A stretch of DNA of 64,000 nt, taken from NCBI RefSeq assembly GCF_026723765.1, contig NZ_CP113524.1, positions 915,001-979,000 on the forward strand, in the 5' to 3' direction. Position 1 is the first letter of the stretch; each line of letters begins with the position of its first letter. The translations under genes were made by a program, and so were the position numbers. This stretch comes from Lacrimispora xylanolytica. Lineage in GTDB: Bacteria; Bacillota; Clostridia; Lachnospirales; Lachnospiraceae. Below are positions 38,001 through 44,973 of this stretch, in pieces. The notes beneath the pieces are model-generated. The model was not told the origin of the DNA. It saw only the letters and a list, made by a program, of their open reading frames with translations, and did no database searches.

Positions 38001-41000
38001 GTAGGATCATCTGAAATTACAGTTACCTGACCATCTTTTCCTTCTTTAATATTGTTTTCATAAGAACCATAGGAACCGGCTTCTCCATATTTACCAGTCC
38101 ACATATCAGAAAGTGTCTTTTCTAAAGCAAGCTTCATTCTGCCTTTTGCAGTCATAAGATTTTTCCAGTTTTTTAAATCGTTTCCATATGCAATTGCTAG
38201 GTCTACGAATAAGCTTTGATTATTCTTTCTTACGTTTTCATAAAAAGAATCGTTCTCACTAAGTTTGTTAACCATGTTAACTTGAAAAGATTCTGCGTCA
38301 TTCTTGTAAACTTCTAATAGCTGGTCATGTAGTGCCTTCGAACTGATTAAGCCATTTTTATAGTTTTCTATGTCGCTTTCCATAGCTGGAAATTGATCAG
38401 CCATGGATTTTAAACTGGAAGAGCTTATTTTATCAGTATTTTGAAATTCCTGATTTATTGAATTAACTAAATCAGCAGCCTTTTTCATATTTGCTTCTAA
38501 TTCTGGAGTAAAATCTATATTTTTAGAAAAGTTCTTTATATTTTCTATAGCACTGGCCGAACTTACACCTGTAGACTGAATTATTTTATTCAAGTTCTCA
38601 AAGGAAGTAATTGTTGTTTCGTTAAGATCACCGGTATCTAGCTGATTAATGTAATCTTTAATTTCATTTATAGGAAGTCCTGAAAATGATTTTATAAAGT
38701 TATTATTCATTTCATCATTAATTTGTTGCTGTGCTGAAGAAATGACCTTCTGATATGTTTCTGCATAACCTAAGCCAGTTTCACTTGTAAGCTTTTGGAA
38801 ATTAATATCAAAAATAGGCTTGATTCCAATAAAATTTCCTGATCCAACTTGGGAAGTCAGCAAATTCTTTGAATTGGAGAATTCTTCAGAATTCCAAATA
38901 TTGTTAAATTTTTCCTCTGGAGTAATGTCGGGGGATTGTCGGATATATGAATTTAGAATGTATTTTATTTTGCTAATGGCATCTTTATCATTTTCAGAAT
39001 CTAAATTATAAAGTTTTTCGGTGATTTTTGGGATTTCTTCTGCTAGTGTGGTTTCTAACTCTTTAATCCGACCCTCAAGTATACTTCGTTCTTTATCTGT
39101 ATTTTGGTATTTTATATCCCATTTGTATCCTTTAGGATCTGATGCTTTGATACGATCTACTTCCGCCTTTTTACCTTCAAGCTCTGTTTTTAAGCGTTCG
39201 ATCTCTGCTAATTCACTGGAAGTCTTATCTAATACAGTGCCAGATCTTGTGAAAATCTTTGCTTGAGAAACAGGTGCTCCAGCTCGATTAGGCAGAGAAG
39301 GGGTAAAACCATCATACTCGGTATAATCCGTCTCCGCATTCAGGTAATCTAATGTTTTTTTTCTTTCGTTCTGTTTATTATACTCATTTATAGCTTTTTC
39401 GGCCAAGAGCTGTTGGTTCAATTCCTCATTATACGTTTTTAATTTCTCAACTTCCTCTTGCTCAATAAAAGTTAGTTTACCTTTCGCATTTAATTCATTT
39501 AGTCGATCTGATGTTTCTTTCAGTTTGTCATTGATTGAAGATATTCTTGAATTAGAGTCTTCTAATTTTTGTTCAGCATCAGCTAGAGCTTTTTCTGCAA
39601 TTTCCACTTGATGGTAATGATCATAAATAGCCTGACCTATGGCGGAAATAGCCATAGATAAAACCTGCATTGCAATAGCAACAATACCAGACATTGCTGC
39701 ATTAAGTAATATAGTTTTAGATCTTAAGAGATCTGTTTCTATACCCGTGTTTTTTAAATGCGCTTTATACCCACTTAAAGAAGCTGGAGCTTCCTTAGTG
39801 CATGTTGCCAAGTAATCTTTTAATGTTACATGGTTTCTTGCCACGGATGCAGAAAATAAATTAAGTCCATATTCTCCCTTGATTAAACTTTCTTCCAGCT
39901 TATCTACTGATTTTGAAAAATCAAGAAGATTATTAGCAGGTTTTAATATGGATTTTAGATCAAAGGAAATAGGGGTCATTGACGAATCGCTTTTAAAGGA
40001 TTTATTATCTGTATTTGGAGTTGTTCCATTAATGCTCTCCAACATTTGTGGTATGCGTTTAATGTTTTCCTCCAGCGCCTCAATGCTAACAAGCGTTTGC
40101 TCCAGAAACAACCCAACTCCCGATGACTGATTTTGACTAGTCAGAGAGTATATAAATGAATCCCATGAATTCTGAAGGGAAATAAGCTGGCTTTCCCAAG
40201 TGGAGGCAGTAGCACTGGCTGCTTCCATGGCTGCCTGACTGCCGTTGGAGTAATTGATGAGAAGCTGTTCATACAGACTCCATTGTTCTAACAATACTTT
40301 AATGGGATTAGACATTTCCTGACTATCCATATCTCCAAATAAAGAAACGTCGTTCTGACTGGAAATAGAAGAGTAGGCGTTTGCCATTTCTTCCAGGCGT
40401 TTGATCGGTTCTGTCAGCTGCTGTGATGACTGATTCATACGGCCCAGCTGGTCTAAAACGGATTGGAAGGATTGCCCCACGAAGGCTCCTGACTGGCTGG
40501 AGGAGGCAATAAGAGTTGCTTCTGCAGCAGTCAGCTGGTCGATTCCAATGCCTGCCTTTGCAGCTGATGCGGCATTTGCTTCCATAGCGGTGGTAAGTTC
40601 AGCCAGTGGTATCTTGCTTTGCATTGATACAGAGATAACGCCCTCAAGCGCCCTGGTCAGTTTTTCTACGCTGCCGCTGTATTGGTATGCAGTATCCATG
40701 GATTTAATAAAGCTTTCAGCAGCCGCTGCAGAAGCTGAACCCAGTGACTGGGCTAACAGGGACAGTTCACCCAGTTCTTTGGAAACAGAGCCGTACCCGC
40801 TTTTTGCCATGGAAAGGACGCTTAGGAGATAGTCCTTGGCGGAGGCTCCATAAGTCCCGGCAGATTGAAATGATTCTTTTCCTAATTTTTTAATTTCTTC
40901 CCGGCTCATTCCAGCAGCTTTTGAAATATCGTTTAAAATAGAAGAAATTTCTTTTAAGGTGGCCGTAGACTGCTTAAATTTAACAATTCCGGTCCTTGCC

Positions 41001-41452
41001 AGTTCAAAGGCTGTAGTCACAGCGTTTATTTTACTTTGAATACCAGTAAGGTCCTTTTTGAACCCCTCGGGCTTTAAATCGATTTTTGGTACAATGGTAT
41101 ATTTAGATAAAACAGAGTTTAAACTCTGGGCGATTTTCATTGCCGAGACTTTCATTCCCTGTTCGCTGATTTTTATCTCTTTTAGTGAAACATTGCTTAA
41201 TGCATGGTCTAAATCTGCTTTTAATTTCTTATTGTCAATCTCTGCTTTTAAACGGATGACATCTACTTTTTTTTCCAGTTCTTTTATGGAAGCATTTAAT
41301 TGCGTTCTGCTTTCCCCTTGATAGAGTTTTGCCATCAGGTGAAGCTGGTTGATGGTTTTCTCTATGCTTTTTATATCCTGATTCAGCTGCTTTGTACTCT
41401 TTGCCTTGTCCAAAGCAGCGGTAAGTTTTAACATAGAATCATTGTCTGCCAT
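35096..41452 (-). CDS. Phage tail tape measure protein
   Basis: A 2118-aa protein, by far the largest here. It is mostly long alpha-helical coiled coils, with a TP901-type core at about residues 130-340 (LGELSLLAQSLGSASAAAAE, ELTTAMEANAASAAKAGIG) and one hydrophobic segment at about 577-605. The C-terminus has FPTILHKNEAVFN, common in Gram-positive tape measures. It sets tail length; at the usual ~0.15 nm per residue this would give a tail near 300 nm. No lytic transglycosylase or M23 insert is evident. ATG 41452 has ATGAGGA upstream. Confidence 0.93.
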   Translation of the reverse strand: MADNDSMLKLTAALDKAKSTKQLNQDIKSIEKTINQLHLMAKLYQGESRTQLNASIKELEKKVDVIRLKAEIDNKKLKADLDHALSNVSLKEIKISEQGMKVSAMKIAQSLNSVLSKYTIVPKIDLKPEGFKKDLTGIQSKINAVTTAFELARTGIVKFKQSTATLKEISSILNDISKAAGMSREEIKKLGKESFQSAGTYGASAKDYLLSVLSMAKSGYGSVSKELGELSLLAQSLGSASAAAAESFIKSMDTAYQYSGSVEKLTRALEGVISVSMQSKIPLAELTTAMEANAASAAKAGIGIDQLTAAEATLIASSSQSGAFVGQSFQSVLDQLGRMNQSSQQLTEPIKRLEEMANAYSSISSQNDVSLFGDMDSQEMSNPIKVLLEQWSLYEQLLINYSNGSQAAMEAASATASTWESQLISLQNSWDSFIYSLTSQNQSSGVGLFLEQTLVSIEALEENIKRIPQMLESINGTTPNTDNKSFKSDSSMTPISFDLKSILKPANNLLDFSKSVDKLEESLIKGEYGLNLFSASVARNHVTLKDYLATCTKEAPASLSGYKAHLKNTGIETDLLRSKTILLNAAMSGIVAIAMQVLSMAISAIGQAIYDHYHQVEIAEKALADAEQKLEDSNSRISSINDKLKETSDRLNELNAKGKLTFIEQEEVEKLKTYNEELNQQLLAEKAINEYNKQNERKKTLDYLNAETDYTEYDGFTPSLPNRAGAPVSQAKIFTRSGTVLDKTSSELAEIERLKTELEGKKAEVDRIKASDPKGYKWDIKYQNTDKERSILEGRIKELETTLAEEIPKITEKLYNLDSENDKDAISKIKYILNSYIRQSPDITPEEKFNNIWNSEEFSNSKNLLTSQVGSGNFIGIKPIFDINFQKLTSETGLGYAETYQKVISSAQQQINDEMNNNFIKSFSGLPINEIKDYINQLDTGDLNETTITSFENLNKIIQSTGVSSASAIENIKNFSKNIDFTPELEANMKKAADLVNSINQEFQNTDKISSSSLKSMADQFPAMESDIENYKNGLISSKALHDQLLEVYKNDAESFQVNMVNKLSENDSFYENVRKNNQSLFVDLAIAYGNDLKNWKNLMTAKGRMKLALEKTLSDMWTGKYGEAGSYGSYENNIKEGKDGQVTVISDDPTAIYEKGFQNIEAETDKYNGFIRQLNDAAKAEITIPDITNSNSGSKATTSPKNTSSVQKQMFDWADRYEKYQDDKRSTLKDTSSNTYIDYLGISEDDFKRGKEILDNEAPTIEQLEELKNMAEKSGLSINDLTRTLTSGTWSASRQSALQQLVQHDKTALEDQTKIIGQYQSQYDAALSKIDPNYRSKIEKGELSTDNLSGAEAESVQAAIAAYDKLKASKDKQIDLQKNYTESFMASYENQAAAVKAENDELKASSSLIEKQIAYMKTAGELIDASIYNKLIEQSKQQEANTQRLIEIKRKEMQDLREQNLNSENSESYQKLDQEVSDLESSLLDLKKSQEEYNFQLLKMPIEHMETVAGMYKNIQSAMENWNSELEASGKKADSSYYQKLISNGFTLMDQYQKQAGLIEDVMNEYEAGTDNWNELYSKLQNVNSEMSSMVQNLHKWNEALLKMPLEKITANSSDLQKLLSGLESVKGEYDTVISAVTGAINDQVKAINEQKEAVNEEYEASKKSLQDKLDLLSKQNEKLKLQQRYEQSLYDLQKVNRQATEKVIRDGQLVYEQDADKLRQAKEAVQDAKFDLETNELKTQIDNLQETLNGLNDTYQEQLESLQKISDKWSEINGKISQAQNESKADEILGKGWKDKILSGNDTSLFQNITQMYTGISEQILQYKEQIDATNHISTLLESYIASYKDGTLSYTQALTGINDLLSQLNQKMPAANGLQNLYDYYGAIKGTAANGDSIFSEIQKSLAATAGDLVKSLEQYNKNYGAISEYTSSWQQLTDNVASMLRVLKEVRDNLKSTEDDDDEDKKSNKKSNGEPYIGGGWVSGGPGDPGSKSARSLKIGIQGGLIGNSTLFDREAKMKLLGLKKLEPDEFPTILHKNEAVFNTEQQDTLLSNLGQAWNYTPFASSFLTDVSNGSGQTTTNFEFGDIRIESCSNADELAQGILNGGLRNAMIQHTGKH

Positions 41453-41503
41453 AGATTTTCCTCATTTATATATAGGTGGGAGATTTGGTGAGATACGGTT
41501 TTG

Positions 41504-41719
41504 TTACGGTTTATTTTCCTGCCAGCGCTTGTAGATCAGCTCGCTTTTTGCCTTGTGGAACCAGGCGACAATTTTTCCCTCCTGTCGTTCTGATTCCCAG
41601 ATGAATTCGGGCTGAAGTCCGTTGGAGCAGTAAAATATAATCTGTTTTAAAGAGGAAATAGGAATCAGGGATTCCTCTCCATAAACGGATTTTGCTTCTT
41701 CTAAAGAATAAAATTTCAT
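41504..41719 (-). CDS. Small hypothetical phage protein before the tape measure
   Basis: A 71-aa protein (MKFYSLEEAKSVYGEESLIP ... KIVAWFHKAKSELIYKRWQE). It sits where siphoviruses place a tail assembly chaperone, between tail-tube and tape-measure genes, but it is short and I do not recognise it. No slippery heptamer for a frameshifted extension is apparent. AAGGAGACGTT is its ribosome site. It lies just after the terminator at 41737. Confidence 0.6.
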   Translation of the reverse strand: MKFYSLEEAKSVYGEESLIPISSLKQIIFYCSNGLQPEFIWESERQEGKIVAWFHKAKSELIYKRWQENKP

Positions 41720-41736
41720 AACGTCTCCTTATGCAA

Positions 41737-41780
41737 TAAAAAAATAGGGAATAACGATTGTAGCGGACTCGTTATTCCCT
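41737..41780 (-). terminator. Strong Rho-independent terminator inside the tail operon
   Basis: Read on the - strand, arms 41780-41769 and 41757-41746 form a perfect 12-pair stem (AGGGAATAACGA arm) with an 11-base loop, then ATTTTTTTA. It stands 68 nt after the tail-tube gene and 18 nt before the next gene, with no promoter between. It probably lowers transcription of the downstream genes relative to the tail tube. Confidence 0.85.
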
Positions 41781-41847
41781 AAGTGTTATAAATAACACAA
41801 ACTACAATCGGTTAAACCTGAATGGATTCAATCCTGAAACGAAAAGC

Positions 41848-42576
41848 TTATGCTTCCGTTTCCATGTACTCTACCATGTCAGCAACATTGCCGTCCTTAT
41901 CTTCTAAGCAGGCAAATTCAATTTTTACAGTAGCTGCGTCACCGCTGGAAGAGAAGCTTAAGTCAAGGGTCTTTTTCGGCTTGCACTTATAGCCTGTAAT
42001 GAGGTAAGGAGTGATTACGCCGCTTTCATCTTTTTCTACTGTTTTCATGGTGATGTAGTAATCCTGTGGATTCTTTTTGTTGTTAAAGCTAATCTTCTGT
42101 ACGCCGGTCTCTTTGGCGATTAAATAACCTAATTCATAGGACTTGCCAGCTAAGATGCCGGCACCGCTGAATTTAGTACCTTCCACAGTTCCCTGTACGG
42201 CTTTGCCGCCAAAATCACCTTCCTCGTATACAAATACGGAACCGGCTTTAACGCCTTCTGGAAGAGTGAGCTCTCCAGCAGTAGTACTGGAAATGGACTT
42301 TCTCTCTGCAACAACAGCAGTGGTATCAATGACACCGTCAGATAATAAAGCGTAAAGCTTAAATGGTTTTACCTGCGCTTCGATTGTCATTGTGCCGTCC
42401 ATTGGATTAGAGAAAGCGATCTTCTTCGCACCTTTGCTGGTAGCATAAGTCTCGTCTGCTGTAAAACCAAATGTGGTTACGTTTGCGTCTTCAAAGAAGA
42501 GATATGGAGCCAGTGTCTTTAACACTCTGATATCCACGTCACAGCAAGTTCTGTTGGCTTTGTTCATGTTTGTCAT
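41848..42576 (-). CDS. Putative major tail (tube) protein
   Basis: A 242-aa beta-rich protein (NVTTFGFTADETYATSKGAK, MDGTMTIEAQVKPFKLYALL, KISFNNKKNPQDYYITMKTV, KTLDLSFSSSGDAATVKIEF). Size, composition and position upstream of the tape measure match tail-tube proteins of long non-contractile tails. No tail sheath gene accompanies it, which argues against a contractile (R-type) particle. The ribosome site is AGGAGGATT. A strong terminator follows, consistent with a highly expressed subunit. Confidence 0.7.
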   Translation of the reverse strand: MTNMNKANRTCCDVDIRVLKTLAPYLFFEDANVTTFGFTADETYATSKGAKKIAFSNPMDGTMTIEAQVKPFKLYALLSDGVIDTTAVVAERKSISSTTAGELTLPEGVKAGSVFVYEEGDFGGKAVQGTVEGTKFSGAGILAGKSYELGYLIAKETGVQKISFNNKKNPQDYYITMKTVEKDESGVITPYLITGYKCKPKKTLDLSFSSSGDAATVKIEFACLEDKDGNVADMVEYMETEA

Positions 42577-42632
42577 AATAAAATCCTCCTGATTTTTGAA
42601 ATATAAAAAAAAGACTTACAAATTTGCAAATC

Positions 42633-43454
42633 TTAATTTTCGGTGTTTAAGTTTTTGTACCATTGAGAAGGGTCGAAATTGTTTTTACTGTCTCCCCATG
42701 CAGCAACTGACATGGATTGAATGTCATAGAGCGTGTTATTTTGCAGCCGCTTAAACTGATCGTATAGCTGATAGACTGTAATATCCCATATGTTTAACAT
42801 GTTTAGGGAGGGGTGTCTGGCAGCAACCGCAGATAAAATATTGGGAAGATCCATACTTGCACTGTTATCTCTGCTCTTTTCTCGTTTTTGTTCCGCCTCT
42901 TTGGCTCGGTAATATAATTTTTTTGCCAACTCGCTTTTAAATTTAGGCTTTTCAATGGCTGTTTTGGAAGGAAAGATACCATTTCGCTGCAAAATGAGCT
43001 CTGTAATCAGGGAATAAATTTCCCTTGGTACTTGGCAATCAGCCCTCTTTCCATCGATTGCAATAAAACCCTTATGTTCATGGGAATAGCTTAGACGGCA
43101 ATCCAGAAAAAAGGACAGTGCCTCTGTTACGCTGTTTAAAAGCTTTGTATCATAGGAGAAAATGTCTATGGGCAAAATCCCTTCCTTTTCCTCCAGGTTC
43201 AAATGATTATATTCCTCTCGAATCTGGCAAATGGCTTGCTTTTCCTGGTGGGAATAGTTTGCAAAGTAATCCGGTCCATTCTTATCCATTCCACTGTAAT
43301 AGGATTCAATGTCCAGCAATAAAACGCCAAGGAAGGATTGGTAAACCGGAAAGGAGAGGGCCTCAATTTCTCTTAGCAGGGGAGAACGGATGCCCAGGCC
43401 GTTTTTTAGCTCCAAAGGTGATATGCTGATAAGTGTTCCGTAATCTAATTTCAT
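42633..43454 (-). CDS. Phage protein, possible tail assembly chaperone
   Basis: A 273-aa protein. The N-terminal motif MKLDYGTLISISPLELKNGL and the C-terminal part (LNMLNIWDITVYQLYDQFKR, SMSVAAWGDSKNNFDPSQWY) resemble a family I recall from clostridial phages, usually next to the tail-tube gene and treated as assembly-chaperone-like. Middle residues 180-200 are lysine-rich (AKKLYYRAKEAEQKREKSRD). ATG 43454 is chosen over two upstream ATG codons because AGAGGAAAG lies 6-8 nt before it and the preceding gene stops at 43459. Confidence 0.55.
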   Translation of the reverse strand: MKLDYGTLISISPLELKNGLGIRSPLLREIEALSFPVYQSFLGVLLLDIESYYSGMDKNGPDYFANYSHQEKQAICQIREEYNHLNLEEKEGILPIDIFSYDTKLLNSVTEALSFFLDCRLSYSHEHKGFIAIDGKRADCQVPREIYSLITELILQRNGIFPSKTAIEKPKFKSELAKKLYYRAKEAEQKREKSRDNSASMDLPNILSAVAARHPSLNMLNIWDITVYQLYDQFKRLQNNTLYDIQSMSVAAWGDSKNNFDPSQWYKNLNTEN

Positions 43455-43458
43455 AGAA

Positions 43459-43848
43459 CTATCTTTCCTCTTCATAAATAAATTCAAATTCTAACATAGG
43501 CTGTTCCCTGTTCTTTATTACGAATGCGCTGCTGCAATCGGAATGGACATAGGTTAAAATTCCATCCACCCATAAGTATCCTTTTTCATTCTTCGCTTCC
43601 TGACACCATATCTTTTTGTCAGATAAAGTAAGTATGTATTCGTCTCTGTATCCATCCACATGAAAATCGCTCAGCTTTACATTGCAGAGCTGGTAATCGC
43701 TGTTTTTCACGATTGCATTTAATATAGAGCAAAGATGTACGTATCCGGCTACAATATTAATTTCCTGAGCAGAAGGGGAAGAAGAATCAGCCAGTGAGAT
43801 TATTTCACTTATCAAATGATCCACGTTTGGAAAAATGCGTTTTTTCAT
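43459..43848 (-). CDS. Hypothetical phage protein, first gene of the tail operon
   Basis: A 129-aa protein with a helical N-terminus (FPNVDHLISEIISLADSSSP) and a beta-rich C-terminus (GYRDEYILTLSDKKIWCQEA, MLEFEFIYEEE). I do not recognise a family. ATG 43848 has GAAAGAAGG upstream and is preferred over ATG 43878. It is the first gene after the regulatory gap at 43849-44101. Confidence 0.55.
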   Translation of the reverse strand: MKKRIFPNVDHLISEIISLADSSSPSAQEINIVAGYVHLCSILNAIVKNSDYQLCNVKLSDFHVDGYRDEYILTLSDKKIWCQEAKNEKGYLWVDGILTYVHSDCSSAFVIKNREQPMLEFEFIYEEER

Positions 43849-43905
43849 GGTAATACCTTCTTTCTGATAAATGTACATAATTCCATAATTTTAGTCATAC
43901 TCTCA

Positions 43906-43956
43906 ACCGGTACAAATAAACGGCAGTCCGACGACAGCGTCAATCGGACCACCGGT
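43906..43956. promoter_or_regulatory. Nested inverted repeat in the tail operon leader
   Basis: ACCGGT at 43906-43911 and 43951-43956 flank an inner pair GTCCGA (43926-43931) and TCGGAC (43944-43949). The GC-rich dyad stands out in AT-rich DNA. It could be an RNA hairpin in the leader or a protein-binding site. Confidence 0.5.
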
Positions 43957-44020
43957 GCCAAGGAGTGTTATGAGAAAGGAATGGATTCTTTGTACCTTTC
44001 CATATTAGTAAAATTACAAT

Positions 44021-44034
44021 CGAACGTATGTTCT
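44021..44034. promoter_or_regulatory. LexA-type box in the tail operon leader
   Basis: CGAACGTATGTTCT contains GAAC and GTTC half-sites around GTAT, a full match to the Gram-positive SOS consensus. It lies 173 bp upstream of the first tail operon gene. A TATAAG (read on the - strand) is adjacent, but I find no good -35. Confidence 0.75.
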
Positions 44035-44101
44035 TATAAAAAGCCGCAAAATCAATGGTTTCGTAATGGTATTTTTAAGAGCTCCTCTAAAATGAGCTGG
44101 G

Positions 44102-44950
44102 TTACGCCATTGTTTTGCTGCGGTATCGTCTCGCTTTCATCTTTTGAATTTCTCTTTTATGGTTCAGCTTACATGCTTCACATCTGCATTCTCTGCTGGC
44201 AGCCACGGCTTCAAACGTGATTCCACAGTCTATGCAGGATATCTTTTTAGTTCCAATGGGAGAGTAGTAGGGATTTTGTTTGGTACAGTCGGTGCAGTAC
44301 TTCCTATTTAAAGAAGTTCTTCTCACCAATATGCCGCACTTAACACATCTGATGTAATTCTCACCCTTCATAACTCTCCATTCATACCCAAGCTTTCTAA
44401 AATCCCGAATGAATGCGCAGCCTTTTTCGGATTCGTCTGAAAACAGTACACGAATGCTTAAATTATCTATCTTCTTAGCAAATTCAATGAGTCCAAGCTC
44501 TCTTAGCTTATGAAATCGGATATCCTTGTCATACGCCTTGGTGGTGATACAGGCCATCTTATAAATCTCACTGTCACTGTTTGTCACCCAGTTATTATTT
44601 TCCTTGTTCCTGAAATTCCCGTACTTAGCCAGGCATAAAAGAGTAAATGCCAGCCTCTCTAATACTTTATCTGAAAGACTCTCAATGGTTTTAATCTCCT
44701 GATCCGTAATCCAGATGCCGTCACAAAGACATAAGGGATATTTGGGAGCACGGCTCACACAGGATTCTATTGTTTCAGACCAGTCAACCGGATTATATTT
44801 GGGATAGTGAGCTTCCATAAATATATGAAGCCTTTCCATATTCCTTTTGTTGTCCAGCCCCTTCATATGAAAATAATATCTTGCCAGCATACTTAAGGTC
44901 TGATAGGTTTTTGTTAAGTCCGGCCGGTTTGTTTCCAGTAAATGTTCCAC
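44102..44950 (-). CDS. Zinc-ribbon protein downstream of the phage RNA polymerase
   Basis: A protein of about 282 aa. The N-terminal two thirds are helical with no known motif. The C-terminus has two CxxC...CxxC zinc-ribbon-like units: CVKCGILVRRTSLNRKYC then TDC, and CIDCGITFEAVAASRECRC then EAC, followed by a basic tail (NHKREIQKMKARRYRSKTMA). This points to nucleic-acid binding. GTG 44950 has a weak ribosome site; the frame stays open upstream (NEKEYVEHLLETN) to the AGGGAGG near the polymerase stop, so a non-ATG start such as ATT is possible. Being next to the polymerase, it may be its transcription partner. Confidence 0.6.
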   Translation of the reverse strand: MEHLLETNRPDLTKTYQTLSMLARYYFHMKGLDNKRNMERLHIFMEAHYPKYNPVDWSETIESCVSRAPKYPLCLCDGIWITDQEIKTIESLSDKVLERLAFTLLCLAKYGNFRNKENNNWVTNSDSEIYKMACITTKAYDKDIRFHKLRELGLIEFAKKIDNLSIRVLFSDESEKGCAFIRDFRKLGYEWRVMKGENYIRCVKCGILVRRTSLNRKYCTDCTKQNPYYSPIGTKKISCIDCGITFEAVAASRECRCEACKLNHKREIQKMKARRYRSKTMA

Positions 44951-44973
44951 ATATTCTTTTTCATTTAAAATAA

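Noticed and set aside
29662-43848. Contractile (R-type) tailocin
   Set aside because: No tail sheath, baseplate wedge or spike genes; the layout is that of a long flexible, non-contractile tail.
43816-44220. 134-codon + strand ORF
   Set aside because: It is antisense to two phage genes and their regulatory gap, with no ribosome site or promoter and no recognisable sequence.
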